DNA of 64,000 bases from NCBI RefSeq assembly GCF_009371985.2, contig NZ_VIKU02000002.1, forward strand, positions 310,001-374,000, written 5' to 3'. Source of the stretch: Pelagihabitans pacificus. GTDB lineage: Bacteria > Bacteroidota > Bacteroidia > Flavobacteriales > Flavobacteriaceae. The position numbers and the translations under genes were made by a program. The notes beneath the pieces are model-generated. The model worked only from the letters and a program-made list of their open reading frames with translations. It was not told the DNA's origin and ran no database searches. Within the stretch, counting starts at the first letter, position 1, and the number at the start of each line of letters is the position of its first letter. This document shows, piece by piece, positions 9,237-19,900 of this stretch.

Positions 9237-12200
9237 TCATTTTCCATTAAACTTCACATTCAGAAACGCCATTTGACCTACTTCTTCCCCTTCTTTGGGT
9301 TTATGAACAAAATAGATTTCCTTAGCCTTAATCTCGGTAGGCTTTTCTAGGTTGATCATAACCATACCCCCAGGTTGACCGGCTACCGGAGCTGGCATAC
9401 TACCCGAACCCAACAATTCTCCATCGGGAGCGTTTAACCGCATTTCCATGTCCAGGCCCACTTTGGGCGGTTCTTGCCACCCTGCAGTAATCATTACCGA
9501 ATTCACCCCTTTCAAATCGATATCGTCCAAAGCGAACCAACCTTCTCCTGAAGGAACCATCAAGAGTTTCATACCTCCGAATTCGATGGGTGAAAAACCC
9601 TCCACTTTGTCACTGCCGCTAAAGGGCACCGTACTTCCGCGAAGTGTAACCGATGCCATCCCTGTCAAAGGTCCGGCACCATCGCTACCCTCATCGGTAT
9701 AACTCGCGGTTAGTACCATCACATTGTCGGTAGGTGACGGGTCGGGAATGATGGTTCCTGCTAAGGGAAGTGACTTTTTCCTCTCACCGGTATCGACCAA
9801 GGATTGAATGTATAAGGCCATCTGTCGTGACTCATCACTAGTGACATTTGGATGGGCCGGCATCATGACCTCGCCCCATACGCCAGTGCCCCCGGCTACG
9901 ATTTTCTTTTGCAGATAGCCCAAGGCATTTCGCTGGCCTTTATATTTTTCCGCTATGGCCAAGTAGGTGGGGCCGATAGAGGCTTCCGCCTCCTTATGAC
10001 AGGTTTTACAGTCCATTGCCTGGGTAAGGGCCTTTCCCGTGATCGCTGCTGACACCTGTTGGTGCCCCAAAGACTTGTTCACCTCATCCATACCCTCCAT
10101 ATAATCGACAGAGACAAAAACATTGTCGTCGTCGATAGCGGCATTATCATCGGGGTCGCTAACCGATACTTTATATTTTACCGGGGTTCCGGCAATAAAG
10201 AAAGATGAGTTTCCCCCACTTAGATCAATGGACAACTCGGGCCTTGAGTTTCCGGCCACTATGGATGTCATCGTACTTTTAGCGGAGGCCCCTTTATCAT
10301 CTTTTACTTCGACAAAAACTTTGTAGTCCCCCGCTTGATCATAGGTATGGGTTATCTCAGGTTCGGAGGTCTCACGGGTCTCCCCATTTCCCAGATCCCA
10401 TAGATAACGTACCGGATCACCCTCTCGATCTCGCGCCTCGACTTTTGCCGTAACGGTTAGCGGTAGCTTCCCCGAGGTTCGGTCTACTATTAAATTGTCG
10501 ATCAAAGGAGGCCGGTTTCCTCCGTTGTATTCAATATAACTTAAGCCCGAGTCATCGTTTTGTGAAAACCAACCGCTTCCGTATTCGAGAAGATACACTC
10601 GTCCGTCCGGACCCATTTCCATATCAATCAAATTATTGAGTTTGATGTCGGAGGCAAAGGGCTCCATTTTATTGAATGTGCCATCTTCGAACAAGGTCAC
10701 GGCCATCATCCAGCCACGCATCCAATCGTATATAATAACCTTTCCATCATAATACGAGGGAAGCCCTCCTCCATTGGGATACAGATCGGAATAGTAGGTA
10801 GGGCCTGCCATGGCATTTCTTCCCCCTGTACCTACCTGCGGAAAATCGCCGGTTTCAACATAGGGATAATAAACATAAGCCGGTTGTGCCGGAGGCAGTT
10901 CCCTTAGACCCGTATTATTTTTTGAATCATTGATTGGTTTCTCAGGGTCAAAGGCAGGGCCACTCTCGCCAGTCGCGTAGTCGTAATCATTGTAAGGTTT
11001 GTTATCACCGATAAATAGTGGCCAACCGAAATTTCCCGCGCTTCGGGCCTGGTTCATTTCATCATACCCTCTTGGTCCGCGTGTACCAATGCTATCTGCC
11101 CTGGCATCCGGCCCAACATCGCCCCAATACACGTATCCTCTCTTGACGTCCACCGAGATACGATACGGATTCCGATGTCCCATCGTATAAATTTCAGGCC
11201 TAGTTTTTTCGGTTCCCATAGGGAACAAATTGCCCTCCGGGATATCATAGCTGCCATCCTCATTGACCTTGATGCGAAGTATTTTTCCCCTTAGATCGTT
11301 TGTATTCCCGGAGGAGCGTCGCGCATCGTACTGCTCTTTACCAGGCAAATCGTTTAATGGGGCATACCCGTTATTCACATACTTGACGTTCTTTTCATTG
11401 AACGGGGTAGAATTGTCCCCGGTCGATAGGTACAGGAGATCATCGGGGCCAAAGGCAATAGATCCCCCGGTGTGACAACAAATTTCACGTTGTGAATCCA
11501 CTTCCAGAATTACTTGCTCCGAGGCTAAATCAAAATTCCCGTCCTGATATTTAAAGCGGGAGAGACGATTCACCCATTTTTCTCCTGTTGGGGCGTAGTA
11601 CACATATATCCAATGATTATTGGTATAATCGGGGTCTTTTTGAAGCCCCATCACGCCTTCTTCCGCATTGACCCCAGGGGTGTTCAAGGTTTTATGGTAA
11701 ACATCCAAGACCGCTATTTCTTTCAGTTCCTTGGTATCATCCTTGTAGAGCATGATTTCGCCCCTTCGCTGGGAAATCAATACGTCATTGTTGGGCAGAA
11801 TTGCCATTTCGGTGGGTTCAAAGAATTCACCCTCTACCAGGGTTACTTTGGAAAACCGGTCGATATCCGGTGGTATTTGGGTTGTGGCTTTTTCGTAATC
11901 AAGAATTTTATTATCGCCGATGGCATACTGGATACCGCCTAACAAATGTTTCAGAAAATTTTCTTCGGTATAGCTTTCTTCGGTATGTCCGGCCCCCGTA
12001 TAGAAGGCACGGCCACCATCAAACTCATGGTACCAGGCAATAGGATGGAAGTCACCGTTCGTACCGCCTTCATAGGTAGACTCGTCAAGTGTCATCAGCA
12101 CATTGACATCGGGATTGATACTCTTATAATTGTAAAGTTCATCGGTGCGATGCCAAACCGAATCGGTGAAGTGTTTCGTAGCGACAAAACCAAAATCCCT

Positions 12201-12641
12201 AATGATAAAATCGGCTTCAGGGGTCCCCGATGGATGGCTCTCGAATTGTGCCCCGGCCAATTTGTTGTACCAACCCCAATCGTATTCGGTATCGGCAGCG
12301 GCATGGATGCCCACATACCCCCCTCCAGCTTGGATATAGCGTTCGAAGGCAGCTTCTTGCCGGTGGTCCAGGACATTCCCGGTAGTACTCATAAAGATGA
12401 CCGCGGAATACTGTTTCAAATTCTCATCGTTGAACAGCTCCGCATTCTTGGTCGTATCGACGGCAAAGCCGTTTTCGGCACCCAGCTTTTGAATAGCCGC
12501 AATTGCGGCTGGTATCGAAGCATGTTTGAAACCCATGGTATTGGAGAAGACCAGAACTTTCGGGTCACCTTCCCTTTTATTGTTGCATCCGGTCAAGACG
12601 AGACCGAACAAAATAATTACTGCCAACAGAAATTTTTTCAT
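9237..12641 (-). CDS. ThuA / PQQ-type sugar dehydrogenase / PKD / cytochrome c lipoprotein
   Basis: A 1134-residue multidomain lipoprotein (lipobox GLVLTGC, Cys 19). In order: a ThuA-like glutamine-amidotransferase-fold domain (about 27-240; VGIHAAADTEYDW), a six-bladed glucose/sorbosone dehydrogenase propeller (about 255-705; CCHTGGSIAFGPDDLLYLS and GHRNPYR), a PKD domain (about 710-785; YLWDLGNGE), a class I cytochrome c (CKTCH at about 875, with a later Met near MMPAHP as likely axial ligand), and a C-terminal jelly-roll region (about 960-1134) like CBM6. Family knowledge: such domains act on sugars or sugar derivatives, and heme c could carry the electrons away. The physical joining of all modules suggests a self-contained cell-surface or periplasmic sugar oxidase (inference). 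Confidence 0.88.
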   Translation of the reverse strand: MKKFLLAVIILFGLVLTGCNNKREGDPKVLVFSNTMGFKHASIPAAIAAIQKLGAENGFAVDTTKNAELFNDENLKQYSAVIFMSTTGNVLDHRQEAAFERYIQAGGGYVGIHAAADTEYDWGWYNKLAGAQFESHPSGTPEADFIIRDFGFVATKHFTDSVWHRTDELYNYKSINPDVNVLMTLDESTYEGGTNGDFHPIAWYHEFDGGRAFYTGAGHTEESYTEENFLKHLLGGIQYAIGDNKILDYEKATTQIPPDIDRFSKVTLVEGEFFEPTEMAILPNNDVLISQRRGEIMLYKDDTKELKEIAVLDVYHKTLNTPGVNAEEGVMGLQKDPDYTNNHWIYVYYAPTGEKWVNRLSRFKYQDGNFDLASEQVILEVDSQREICCHTGGSIAFGPDDLLYLSTGDNSTPFNEKNVKYVNNGYAPLNDLPGKEQYDARRSSGNTNDLRGKILRIKVNEDGSYDIPEGNLFPMGTEKTRPEIYTMGHRNPYRISVDVKRGYVYWGDVGPDARADSIGTRGPRGYDEMNQARSAGNFGWPLFIGDNKPYNDYDYATGESGPAFDPEKPINDSKNNTGLRELPPAQPAYVYYPYVETGDFPQVGTGGRNAMAGPTYYSDLYPNGGGLPSYYDGKVIIYDWMRGWMMAVTLFEDGTFNKMEPFASDIKLNNLIDMEMGPDGRVYLLEYGSGWFSQNDDSGLSYIEYNGGNRPPLIDNLIVDRTSGKLPLTVTAKVEARDREGDPVRYLWDLGNGETRETSEPEITHTYDQAGDYKVFVEVKDDKGASAKSTMTSIVAGNSRPELSIDLSGGNSSFFIAGTPVKYKVSVSDPDDNAAIDDDNVFVSVDYMEGMDEVNKSLGHQQVSAAITGKALTQAMDCKTCHKEAEASIGPTYLAIAEKYKGQRNALGYLQKKIVAGGTGVWGEVMMPAHPNVTSDESRQMALYIQSLVDTGERKKSLPLAGTIIPDPSPTDNVMVLTASYTDEGSDGAGPLTGMASVTLRGSTVPFSGSDKVEGFSPIEFGGMKLLMVPSGEGWFALDDIDLKGVNSVMITAGWQEPPKVGLDMEMRLNAPDGELLGSGSMPAPVAGQPGGMVMINLEKPTEIKAKEIYFVHKPKEGEEVGQMAFLNVKFNGK

Positions 12642-12679
12642 TGAATTGAGTTTAGCTCGTTTCAGCTTGGTTTAATTTA

Positions 12680-12713
12680 TAAAAGTAATGATTCGGCCTC
12701 TAAATTGCCAAAA
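12680..12713 (-). promoter_or_regulatory. Promoter of the ThuA/sugar dehydrogenase gene
   Basis: On the minus strand TTTG (12712-12709) is followed after 21 nt by TACTTTTA (12687-12680), one mismatch from TAnnTTTG. It lies about 38 nt before the start at 12641 in the divergent spacer with the YdeI-like gene. Confidence 0.45.
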
Positions 12714-12767
12714 TGATGGACAGGAATGTGTTATTTTTAGGGAAAATTCAAGCTGCAGCGATTATCC

Positions 12768-13337
12768 ATGGAAAAAATACTGGAACACTATTTTAAGAGT
12801 GACGCTGAATTCCGCATTTGGTTACATGAAAACCATACCCAAAAGGAAGGTATTTACCTTATTTTTTATGCTGTTTCCCATGAAAAGGAAAGCATGCGTT
12901 GGGAGGAAGCGGTTAAAGTAGCCCTCTGCTACGGTTGGATCGATAGTACCGTAAAAAGTCTGGGTAACGGAAAACGAAGACAATATTTCTGCCCCCGAAA
13001 ACCAAAGAGTGTATGGAGCAAGGTCAACAAAGACCATATCAAAGACTTACTCTCCAAAGGGTTGATGCACGAAAGTGGACTAGCCAAAATAGAGGCTGCC
13101 AAAAAGGATGGATCATGGACGGCATTGGACGATGTTGAAAATGGTGTAATCCCCAAAGATCTTCAGGACGCTTTTGATCAAAATCCGCTGGCCCTAAAAA
13201 ACTTCAAAGGGTTTACGCGAGGGCAGCGAAAAAGTTATCTCTATTGGCTAAATCAAGCTAAAAGAAAGGCGACTCGACAAAAGCGTATCGATGAGATTGT
13301 GGGACTTTGCAAACAAGGTATCAAAAGCAGGGCATAA
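12768..13337 (+). CDS. YdeI/OmpD-associated family protein
   Basis: 189 residues, soluble. The N-terminal part contains the family pattern SDAEFRIWLHENH then REEA-like WEEAVKVALCYGWIDST (about residues 43-60), followed by KGNGKRR-type basic residues and a helical C-terminus (RQKSYLYWLNQAKR region) ending in a repeat of basic residues. Bacterial members are annotated as YdeI or bacteriocin-protection proteins; the biochemical role is not settled. A second, different YdeI-like protein is encoded at 29501. Transcribed divergently from the large sugar dehydrogenase. Confidence 0.82.
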   Translation: MEKILEHYFKSDAEFRIWLHENHTQKEGIYLIFYAVSHEKESMRWEEAVKVALCYGWIDSTVKSLGNGKRRQYFCPRKPKSVWSKVNKDHIKDLLSKGLMHESGLAKIEAAKKDGSWTALDDVENGVIPKDLQDAFDQNPLALKNFKGFTRGQRKSYLYWLNQAKRKATRQKRIDEIVGLCKQGIKSRA

Positions 13338-13350
13338 GGACTGGGGTGGC

Positions 13351-13384
13351 TTGTTATCAAATTGTAAATTTAATGGTACTTTTG
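13351..13384 (+). promoter_or_regulatory. Promoter of the CDP-alcohol phosphatidyltransferase gene
   Basis: TTG at 13351-13353, a 23-nt spacer and TACTTTTG at 13377-13384, an exact match to the Bacteroidota -7 consensus. It is about 73 nt before the chosen ATG at 13458. Confidence 0.55.
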
Positions 13385-13457
13385 TAGTAGCAGGCGGAGA
13401 GTGCATCGGGCCAGCGTGTTTCCGTTCTCGATTTTAATATCCGTTCCTAAGTTAAGT

Positions 13458-14225
13458 ATGTCCAAATTACCAAAGGAATACCGATTCCTGGATTTATCGG
13501 ATTACGGAAGACCTTTCGCACGAATCATTGCGGAATTCCTTAAGAATACCTCGTTCACCCCCATCCATATTACCCTGGCCTTTGTCGTTTGCGGTATCTT
13601 GGCCATCATCTGTATTTTGAACCAATACTATTGGGCTACGGCATTTTTTCTGATACTCAAATCAATTTTGGATGCGGCAGACGGCGAACTGGCACGGCTC
13701 AAGGAAACGCCAAGCTACACCGGAAGATATCTTGATTCCGTATCCGACATTCTTTTAAATCTTTTGATATTACTGACTATCTGGTATGTTACCAATGGTT
13801 CCTTAGTGCTTACGTTTCTTGCTTTTTTCGGGATTCAGCTACAAGGAACCCTCTACAATTACTATTATGTGATTCTTAGGAATAAACATAATGGCGATAC
13901 CACCAGTCGCATTTTTGAAGAGGAGACCCCTCTTGCCATGAAAGGGGAAAAACAGCGGAACGTCAATATCCTTTTTGGGATGTACAGTTTGTTATATGGG
14001 GTTTTTGATAAAATCATTTATCGTTTGGATCGTGGCGCCGTCGAAAGCGAAAACCTTCCCAACTGGTTTATGACCGTTGTTTCTACCTTCGGACTGGGCT
14101 TTCAGTTGTTGGTGATCGGGGTGATGTTGGTTTTGGGCATCAAAGAGTACATTATCCCATTCTTTATCGGGTATTCATTGTTGATTTTTGTATTTATCGC
14201 AGTTCGTAGACTTATCAATCGGTAA
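13458..14225 (+). CDS. CDP-alcohol phosphatidyltransferase family protein
   Basis: 255 residues from ATG 13458. A start further upstream at 13401 would put the promoter only about 17 nt away and adds unconserved residues. The catalytic signature D-x2-D-G-x2-A-R-x8-G-x3-D-x3-D is complete: DAADGELARL then GRYLDSVSD (about residues 74-99). About six membrane helices surround it. Family knowledge: transfers a phospho-alcohol head group from CDP-alcohol to a second alcohol in phospholipid-type synthesis at the inner membrane. Acceptor and donor cannot be read from sequence. Confidence 0.88.
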   Translation: MSKLPKEYRFLDLSDYGRPFARIIAEFLKNTSFTPIHITLAFVVCGILAIICILNQYYWATAFFLILKSILDAADGELARLKETPSYTGRYLDSVSDILLNLLILLTIWYVTNGSLVLTFLAFFGIQLQGTLYNYYYVILRNKHNGDTTSRIFEEETPLAMKGEKQRNVNILFGMYSLLYGVFDKIIYRLDRGAVESENLPNWFMTVVSTFGLGFQLLVIGVMLVLGIKEYIIPFFIGYSLLIFVFIAVRRLINR

Positions 14226-14295
14226 TTATTTATACCTTGGAGGGTGGGGTGTTCAATTAAAAACAAATCCTGTCTACTTGGTAAAGACATCAACC

Positions 14296-15675
14296 ATGAA
14301 AAAACTAGTATTCATCGCGGCCTCTATTTTACTGGGTAGCTGTAATCAAGCCCAGGAAAAGAGGGTGAGCCCATCGGCAACCCTAATTTCCAATGTTCAT
14401 ATCATCGATGTCCGTTTGGGTGCTGTTTCGGAAAAAAGACAGGTAGTCATCGATTCGGGAAAAATCCAGTACATTTTGGAAACGATCGAGACGCCCGAAA
14501 ACTTCGCCCTTCAAATTGACGGAACGGGAAAATACCTATTGCCTGGTCTTGCAGAGATGCACGCCCATATTCCCCCGCCGACCACCGACCCTGAAAGAAT
14601 AGCGGAAACCCTATTCCTATACCTGTCCAACGGCATCACTACCATTCGCGGAATGCTTGGCGACCCTGCGCATCTGGTACTTCGGGAAAAAGCAGCTAAA
14701 GACGAAATTCTTAGTCCGAGAATCTTTACCTCAAGCCCGTCTTTGAACGGGAACTCGGTCAGGTCGACCCAGGAGGCGAGGGAAAAGGTAACCGCCTATC
14801 GGAAAGCGGGTTATGATTTCTTAAAAATACACCCGGGAATTCAATTGGACGTTTTCGATGAAATCGTCAAAACCGCCAACGAGGTAGACATCCGTTTTGC
14901 TGGCCATGTCCCTGTGGACGTCGGTATTCGCCATGCCCTTGAAAGCAAATATGCCTCTATCGACCATGTGGACGGATTTTTAGAGGGCCTTGTTCCCGAA
15001 TCGGCCAACGTACAGCCGAACGAAAATGGATTTTTCGGCTACAACTTTACGCCACTGGCAGATATCGATCACATCGATGAACTGGTCCAAATGGCCGAAA
15101 ATAATGAAGTCTGGATCGTACCCACCCAAAGCCTGTTCGAACGTTGGTTTGCCCCCATCGACGCCGATGAACTATTGAAACAGCCTGAAATGAAGTATAT
15201 GCCCGCCAGCACCCTTAGGAGTTGGAAACAGCGAAAAAATGAATCAACAGGCGCGAACACCGGTTTTAATGAGGAACAGTGGCAGCAATTCACCAATATC
15301 CGTAGAGCGTTGATAAAGTCCCTTCAAGACAAGGGGCACGGCATGCTGTTGGGGTCCGATGCACCTCAGCTTTTCAACGTTCCCGGGTTTTCCATCCATC
15401 ATGAAATCGATGGGATGACCAAAGCGGGGCTCACTCCCTTACAGATTATTCAGTCGGGCACCCTAAATCCGGCCATCTTTTTTGGTATGGGGAATACTTT
15501 TGGGGAGGTAAGGGAAGGGCTGGAAGCGGATTTGATACTACTCAATGCCAACCCATTAAAAGATTTAGAAGCCTTAAGGGAGCTTTCCGGGGTGATGGTG
15601 AGGGGAACGTGGCTTTCCAAACCGGAAATTGACAAAAAACTGGCAGAGATTGCCAATAATGCCATGAAAAACTAA
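14296..15675 (+). CDS. Amidohydrolase family lipoprotein
   Basis: 459 residues from ATG 14296; this start gives a clean lipoprotein signal (ILLGSC, Cys 16), unlike the longer in-frame extension to 14188. Metal-binding motifs of the amidohydrolase TIM barrel are visible: EMHAHIPPP (HxH, about residue 94), FAGHVPVD (about 201), IDHVDG (about 222) and GSDAPQ (about 355). The C-terminal composite beta domain (GLEADLILLNANP) is typical of imidazolonepropionase/dipeptidase-like members. It lies 10 nt before another amidohydrolase gene, so the two are probably an operon. Confidence 0.85.
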   Translation: MKKLVFIAASILLGSCNQAQEKRVSPSATLISNVHIIDVRLGAVSEKRQVVIDSGKIQYILETIETPENFALQIDGTGKYLLPGLAEMHAHIPPPTTDPERIAETLFLYLSNGITTIRGMLGDPAHLVLREKAAKDEILSPRIFTSSPSLNGNSVRSTQEAREKVTAYRKAGYDFLKIHPGIQLDVFDEIVKTANEVDIRFAGHVPVDVGIRHALESKYASIDHVDGFLEGLVPESANVQPNENGFFGYNFTPLADIDHIDELVQMAENNEVWIVPTQSLFERWFAPIDADELLKQPEMKYMPASTLRSWKQRKNESTGANTGFNEEQWQQFTNIRRALIKSLQDKGHGMLLGSDAPQLFNVPGFSIHHEIDGMTKAGLTPLQIIQSGTLNPAIFFGMGNTFGEVREGLEADLILLNANPLKDLEALRELSGVMVRGTWLSKPEIDKKLAEIANNAMKN

Positions 15676-15685
15676 TCTCTTTTTT

Positions 15686-16936
15686 ATGAGGCGACTTTTC
15701 GTTTTAATCCTTTTCACCCCGTTTTTAAGCCTTTACGCGCAAACCTTATTAAAACCCGACCGTGTTTTTGATGGTACCGAGATGCATGAAGGGTGGGTGG
15801 TTCTTGTAGAGGGAAACCTGATTACCTATGCCGGGACAGCTTCCGGATTGACCCCTCCCGAGCATATGGAACAAATCGACTTAAGGGGTTCTACCCTGAT
15901 GCCGGGCATTATTGAAGGGCATTCCCATTTACTACTTCATCCCTATGATGAGACCGATTGGAACGATCAAGTGCTGAAAGAATCACCGGTAGAGCGTGCC
16001 ATCAGGGGCTCGGTACACGCCAAAAAATCGTTGTTGGCCGGTATTACAACCATGCGTGATCTAGGAGCCGAAGGTGCCGGTTATACCGATGTTTATCTTA
16101 AGAAAACCATTGAAGACGGCATCATTCCAGGACCACGACTCCTAGTCGCAGGGCCTGCCATCGTTGCGACCGGTGCTTACGGGCCGAAAGGGTTTCATGA
16201 TGGGGTGACCGTACCGCTGGGGGCGGAACCGGTAAGTGGGGTCGATGAAGCCATCCGGGCCGTACGGCGCCAGTTGGGCAATGGGTCGGACTTTATCAAA
16301 ATTTACGCAGACTATCGTTGGGGTGCCGGTGAACCTTCCCAACCCACTTTTTTACAGGAAGAAATCGATGCCATGGTTGTCGCCGCGACCAGTGCAGGAC
16401 GTTATGTGGTGGCTCATGCCAGCACCCCGGAAGGGATGCGTAGGGCGGTTTTGGGAGGGGTGGAAACCATAGAGCATGGAGATGGGGGCACTAAGGAGGT
16501 TTTTGGATTGATGAAAGAAAAGGGGGTGGCCCTATGCCCTACCCTGGCCGCTGGAGATGCGATTACCCGTTACCGTGGTTGGAACAAGGGAACCGACCCG
16601 GAACCTGCCCGTATCATACAAAAGAAAAGGTCGTTTCGATTGGCTTTGGAATCCGGTGTGGATATTGTTTTTGGTGGGGATGTAGGGGTATTCACCCATG
16701 GCGAAAACTATCTTGAAATGGAATTGATGGTTGCATATGGAATGCAGCCTTTGGACGTCCTGCGCTCCGCCACCTCCCTGAATGCCCGCGTATTTCACCT
16801 AGACAACCTGGGGAAGCTTCAAAAAGGGTTTTTGGCCGATATCATTGCCGTTGCGGGTGACCCTTCAAAGGACATACAAAGCATGCGACAAGTACCCTTT
16901 GTTATGAAGGATGGTACCGTTCTTAAAAAAGAATGA
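15686..16936 (+). CDS. Secreted amidohydrolase (Xaa-Pro dipeptidase/imidazolonepropionase-like)
   Basis: 416 residues with a signal peptide ending LYAQ (about 19). Metal motifs: EGHSHLLLH (HxH, about residue 80), KIYADY (a Lys that is carboxylated in many members, about 210), VAHAST (about 240), ETIEHGD (about 259) and GGDVGVF (about 330). This motif set with a Lys bridge resembles Zn-dependent dipeptidase-type amidohydrolases. Expected in the periplasm or outside. It follows the paralogue by 10 nt and converges on the tricorn-like protease gene with a 7-nt gap. Confidence 0.85.
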   Translation: MRRLFVLILFTPFLSLYAQTLLKPDRVFDGTEMHEGWVVLVEGNLITYAGTASGLTPPEHMEQIDLRGSTLMPGIIEGHSHLLLHPYDETDWNDQVLKESPVERAIRGSVHAKKSLLAGITTMRDLGAEGAGYTDVYLKKTIEDGIIPGPRLLVAGPAIVATGAYGPKGFHDGVTVPLGAEPVSGVDEAIRAVRRQLGNGSDFIKIYADYRWGAGEPSQPTFLQEEIDAMVVAATSAGRYVVAHASTPEGMRRAVLGGVETIEHGDGGTKEVFGLMKEKGVALCPTLAAGDAITRYRGWNKGTDPEPARIIQKKRSFRLALESGVDIVFGGDVGVFTHGENYLEMELMVAYGMQPLDVLRSATSLNARVFHLDNLGKLQKGFLADIIAVAGDPSKDIQSMRQVPFVMKDGTVLKKE

Positions 16937-16943
16937 AAAAACG

Positions 16944-19900
16944 CTACTCCACCTCTTTCATCAACTCCTGGATAGAGCGTTCCAACTGTTCGTCACGCCC
17001 ATTGTCGATGACCCCGGGCATATTCTTCACCTGAATCCCTGGATCGGTCTGGTTGTTTTCCATCCACTCACCCGCCTTGTTTTTGGCACTTACCGGGACC
17101 ACCCCCCAAACACCACCGTTTGGTAGGCGCTCCCAACCCGCAAAACTGCAGGTTCCTGGAACGGGCATCCCCACGGTCTTTCCAATTTTCAGGTCCACGT
17201 AGCCACTGGCAAAACAGGATCCATCGCTGTACATCGACTCGTTAAACATGGCCAGGGTAGGCTTTGTCCATCTCGAGGTAGGCTCTCCCCCTACCTTGCG
17301 CGCTTCTGTTTCATAGGATAAAAAGGGCACTCCGGTAAAGAACATGGCCAAATCGGCCACGAGGTCACCGCCCCCGTTGAAGCGGGTATCTACTATGACT
17401 CCTTTTTTGTCGGAGAATTTGCCCATCATGCGTTCGTAAATCGAGCGGTAGGGTTCATCGCTCATTCCCGGTATATGTACATACCCCAAGGTTCCGTTGC
17501 TTTTTTCGGCGACCTCTTTTTCATTCGTTTTTACCCAGCGGCGATATAGCAATCGGTTTTCCTCCTGCAAGGAAATAGGTTTTACGGTAAGCTGTTTGCG
17601 TCCACCATTGGTATCCATCACATCCAACAAGGTGAAATTCCCGGCTTTTCGGTTCAAGTAGCTTGCCACATCCCGGCTGGGGGTAATGGGCTCCCCATCA
17701 ATCTTTTCAATGACCGTTCCCGGTTGTAGGTTGAAGTCGGCCTTGTCCAATGGTCCGCCTTTGATTACTTCGGTAATTTTGATGCCATTCCCTCGGTGGG
17801 AATAGTCCATGAAAATACCCAGGGAGGCAGTGGCATCCCCATTCGGGATATTCCCGTTGTAACGTCCGCCCGCATGGGAGACATTCAGCTCCCCCAACAT
17901 TTCGGAAATCATTTCGGCAAACTCGACGGAGTTGCCGATATGCGGCAAATACTTTTGATACTCCGACCGCATGGCGTTCCAATCGATGCCATGAAAGTTG
18001 GAGTGGTAGAAAATAGCATTGGTACGCAACCAAATATGATCGAACATGTATTTTCGCTCCGCGTCCGCATCCAATATCATCTCCGATTTGATCTCGACCG
18101 GCTTGGTCTTGGCTCCCTCCAAGTCAACCTTCGCAATCTTACCGTCGCTTAGCAAGAATAGGTTTTCCTTTTTCGAGTCCCATTGTAGGCTCCCTGATTT
18201 TGCCCCCAAGGGAATCAGCATTTTGGTGTTTTTTGTACGGAGCTCTGTTTCCCATAAATTCAAATCCTTTTCAAATCGTGCCAAATAATAGAGTTTCTCG
18301 CCATCTTTCGATAGCACGGCGTCACTGAGACGGGAAGAATGAATGGTCAAACGGCTTTTGCGGGTATCCAAATCTTCCCAATCGAAAGTCAATGGTTTGA
18401 TCGTGTCCCTTTTGTCTTTGTCAGCATCCTTTTTCTTTTTACCCTTTTTGGCCTTCTTATCGTCCTTTTGGTCCTCCTTTTCCTTATTACCCTCTTCGAT
18501 GAGCTTCATCAGGTCATATTCTTCCTTGGAAAGGTTATACTTGTCCCATGCGTCCTTGGTAAAGAACATGCTATAAACGTCCAACTCGCTACGACCGCTG
18601 GTAGCGTAGCTCTTTAATCCGTTACGGTTACTGAACCAAAGCATCTGTGTTCCACCGTTTACCCATTTGGGCGACATATCGTAGTAGCCACTTTCTGTGA
18701 GATTTATTCGTTTTTTGCCATCTACTGAAAGCATCAATACTTCATTATTACTCAATGTGGCTCCCCAGTCGACCAGTAGCCATTTGCTATCGGGACTCCA
18801 TTGAAAGTATTGGTCCCCATCGGAAAAATGGTAAAGATCTTCCGGGGTCAGCAAAGTGGTCGTTGCCCTGGTCTCAAGATTCATTACCTTTAGCGTTCTT
18901 CGGTCTTCGACATAGGCCACGGATTTGCCATCGGGTGAAAATTCCGGGAGGTAATTATCCTTCCCATTGCTTATGAGGGTATCTTCCTTCACTAGTGTTG
19001 CGGCAAAGAAAAAAGGCTCCTCTTTGCGTACTTTTTTGGTTTGGTAGATATCCCATTTCCCATTTCGCTCGCTAGAATAAGCGACGGCTTTTCCATCGTG
19101 CGTGAACTTCACGAAACGTTCCTGTTCAGGGGTGTTGGTCAATCGTTTGGTCAAAGAACCTTCCACAGAAGTTACAAATACTTCCCCACGGGAAATAAAG
19201 GCAATTTCCTTACCATCCATAGAAATATCCATTTCCCTAACCTCTCCATTGATCGACACAAACTTATCGACGTTACTACCGGCCTGGGTTCGGATGTTAA
19301 TGTTCACTTTTTGGGGCGATCCTCCTTCCTTCATGGTATACAACTCTCCGTCATAACTAAAGGCCAGTACGCCGTTACCGTTGCTCAAGAAACGAATGGG
19401 ATGTGTTTTGAATTCTGTGAGCTGTTGTTTGTTCGAAGGAGTATCCAACACTAATTTGTGCACATTAAACGTCCCGCTTTCCTCACTTAAGTAGTAGAGC
19501 GACCTACCGTCTGTGGAGTACACAGGATTACGATCCTCACCACTAAAGGAAGTAACCATCGTATGGGTACCGGTCCCCACGTCATAACGCCAGATATCCC
19601 TTGTGATAGCCGATGTATGATGTTTTCTAAATTCATCTTCGTACCCCTTGAGGTCATGATAGACCATCTGCCTGCCATCGGCACTCACCTGAACATCCTC
19701 GGCAGGAACGGTCAGCACCTGTTCTACCCGCCCTGTATTTACGGGCACACTGTATAGTTCCGGCTGCCTGCCAGTCGGGTACTGACGGTGTCGAACATCA
19801 TCTTGCCTAACGGCGCCGAACAATACCTGGGTGTCATCCCCTGAAAAAGTATAGGGTCGTTCGTCATTACTATGGAACGTAAGACGAGTGGCGGGTCCGC

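Noticed and set aside
11946-12644. 232-aa plus-strand frame inside the large sugar dehydrogenase gene
   Set aside because: Antisense to a clear lipoprotein and ThuA domain; no family features of its own.
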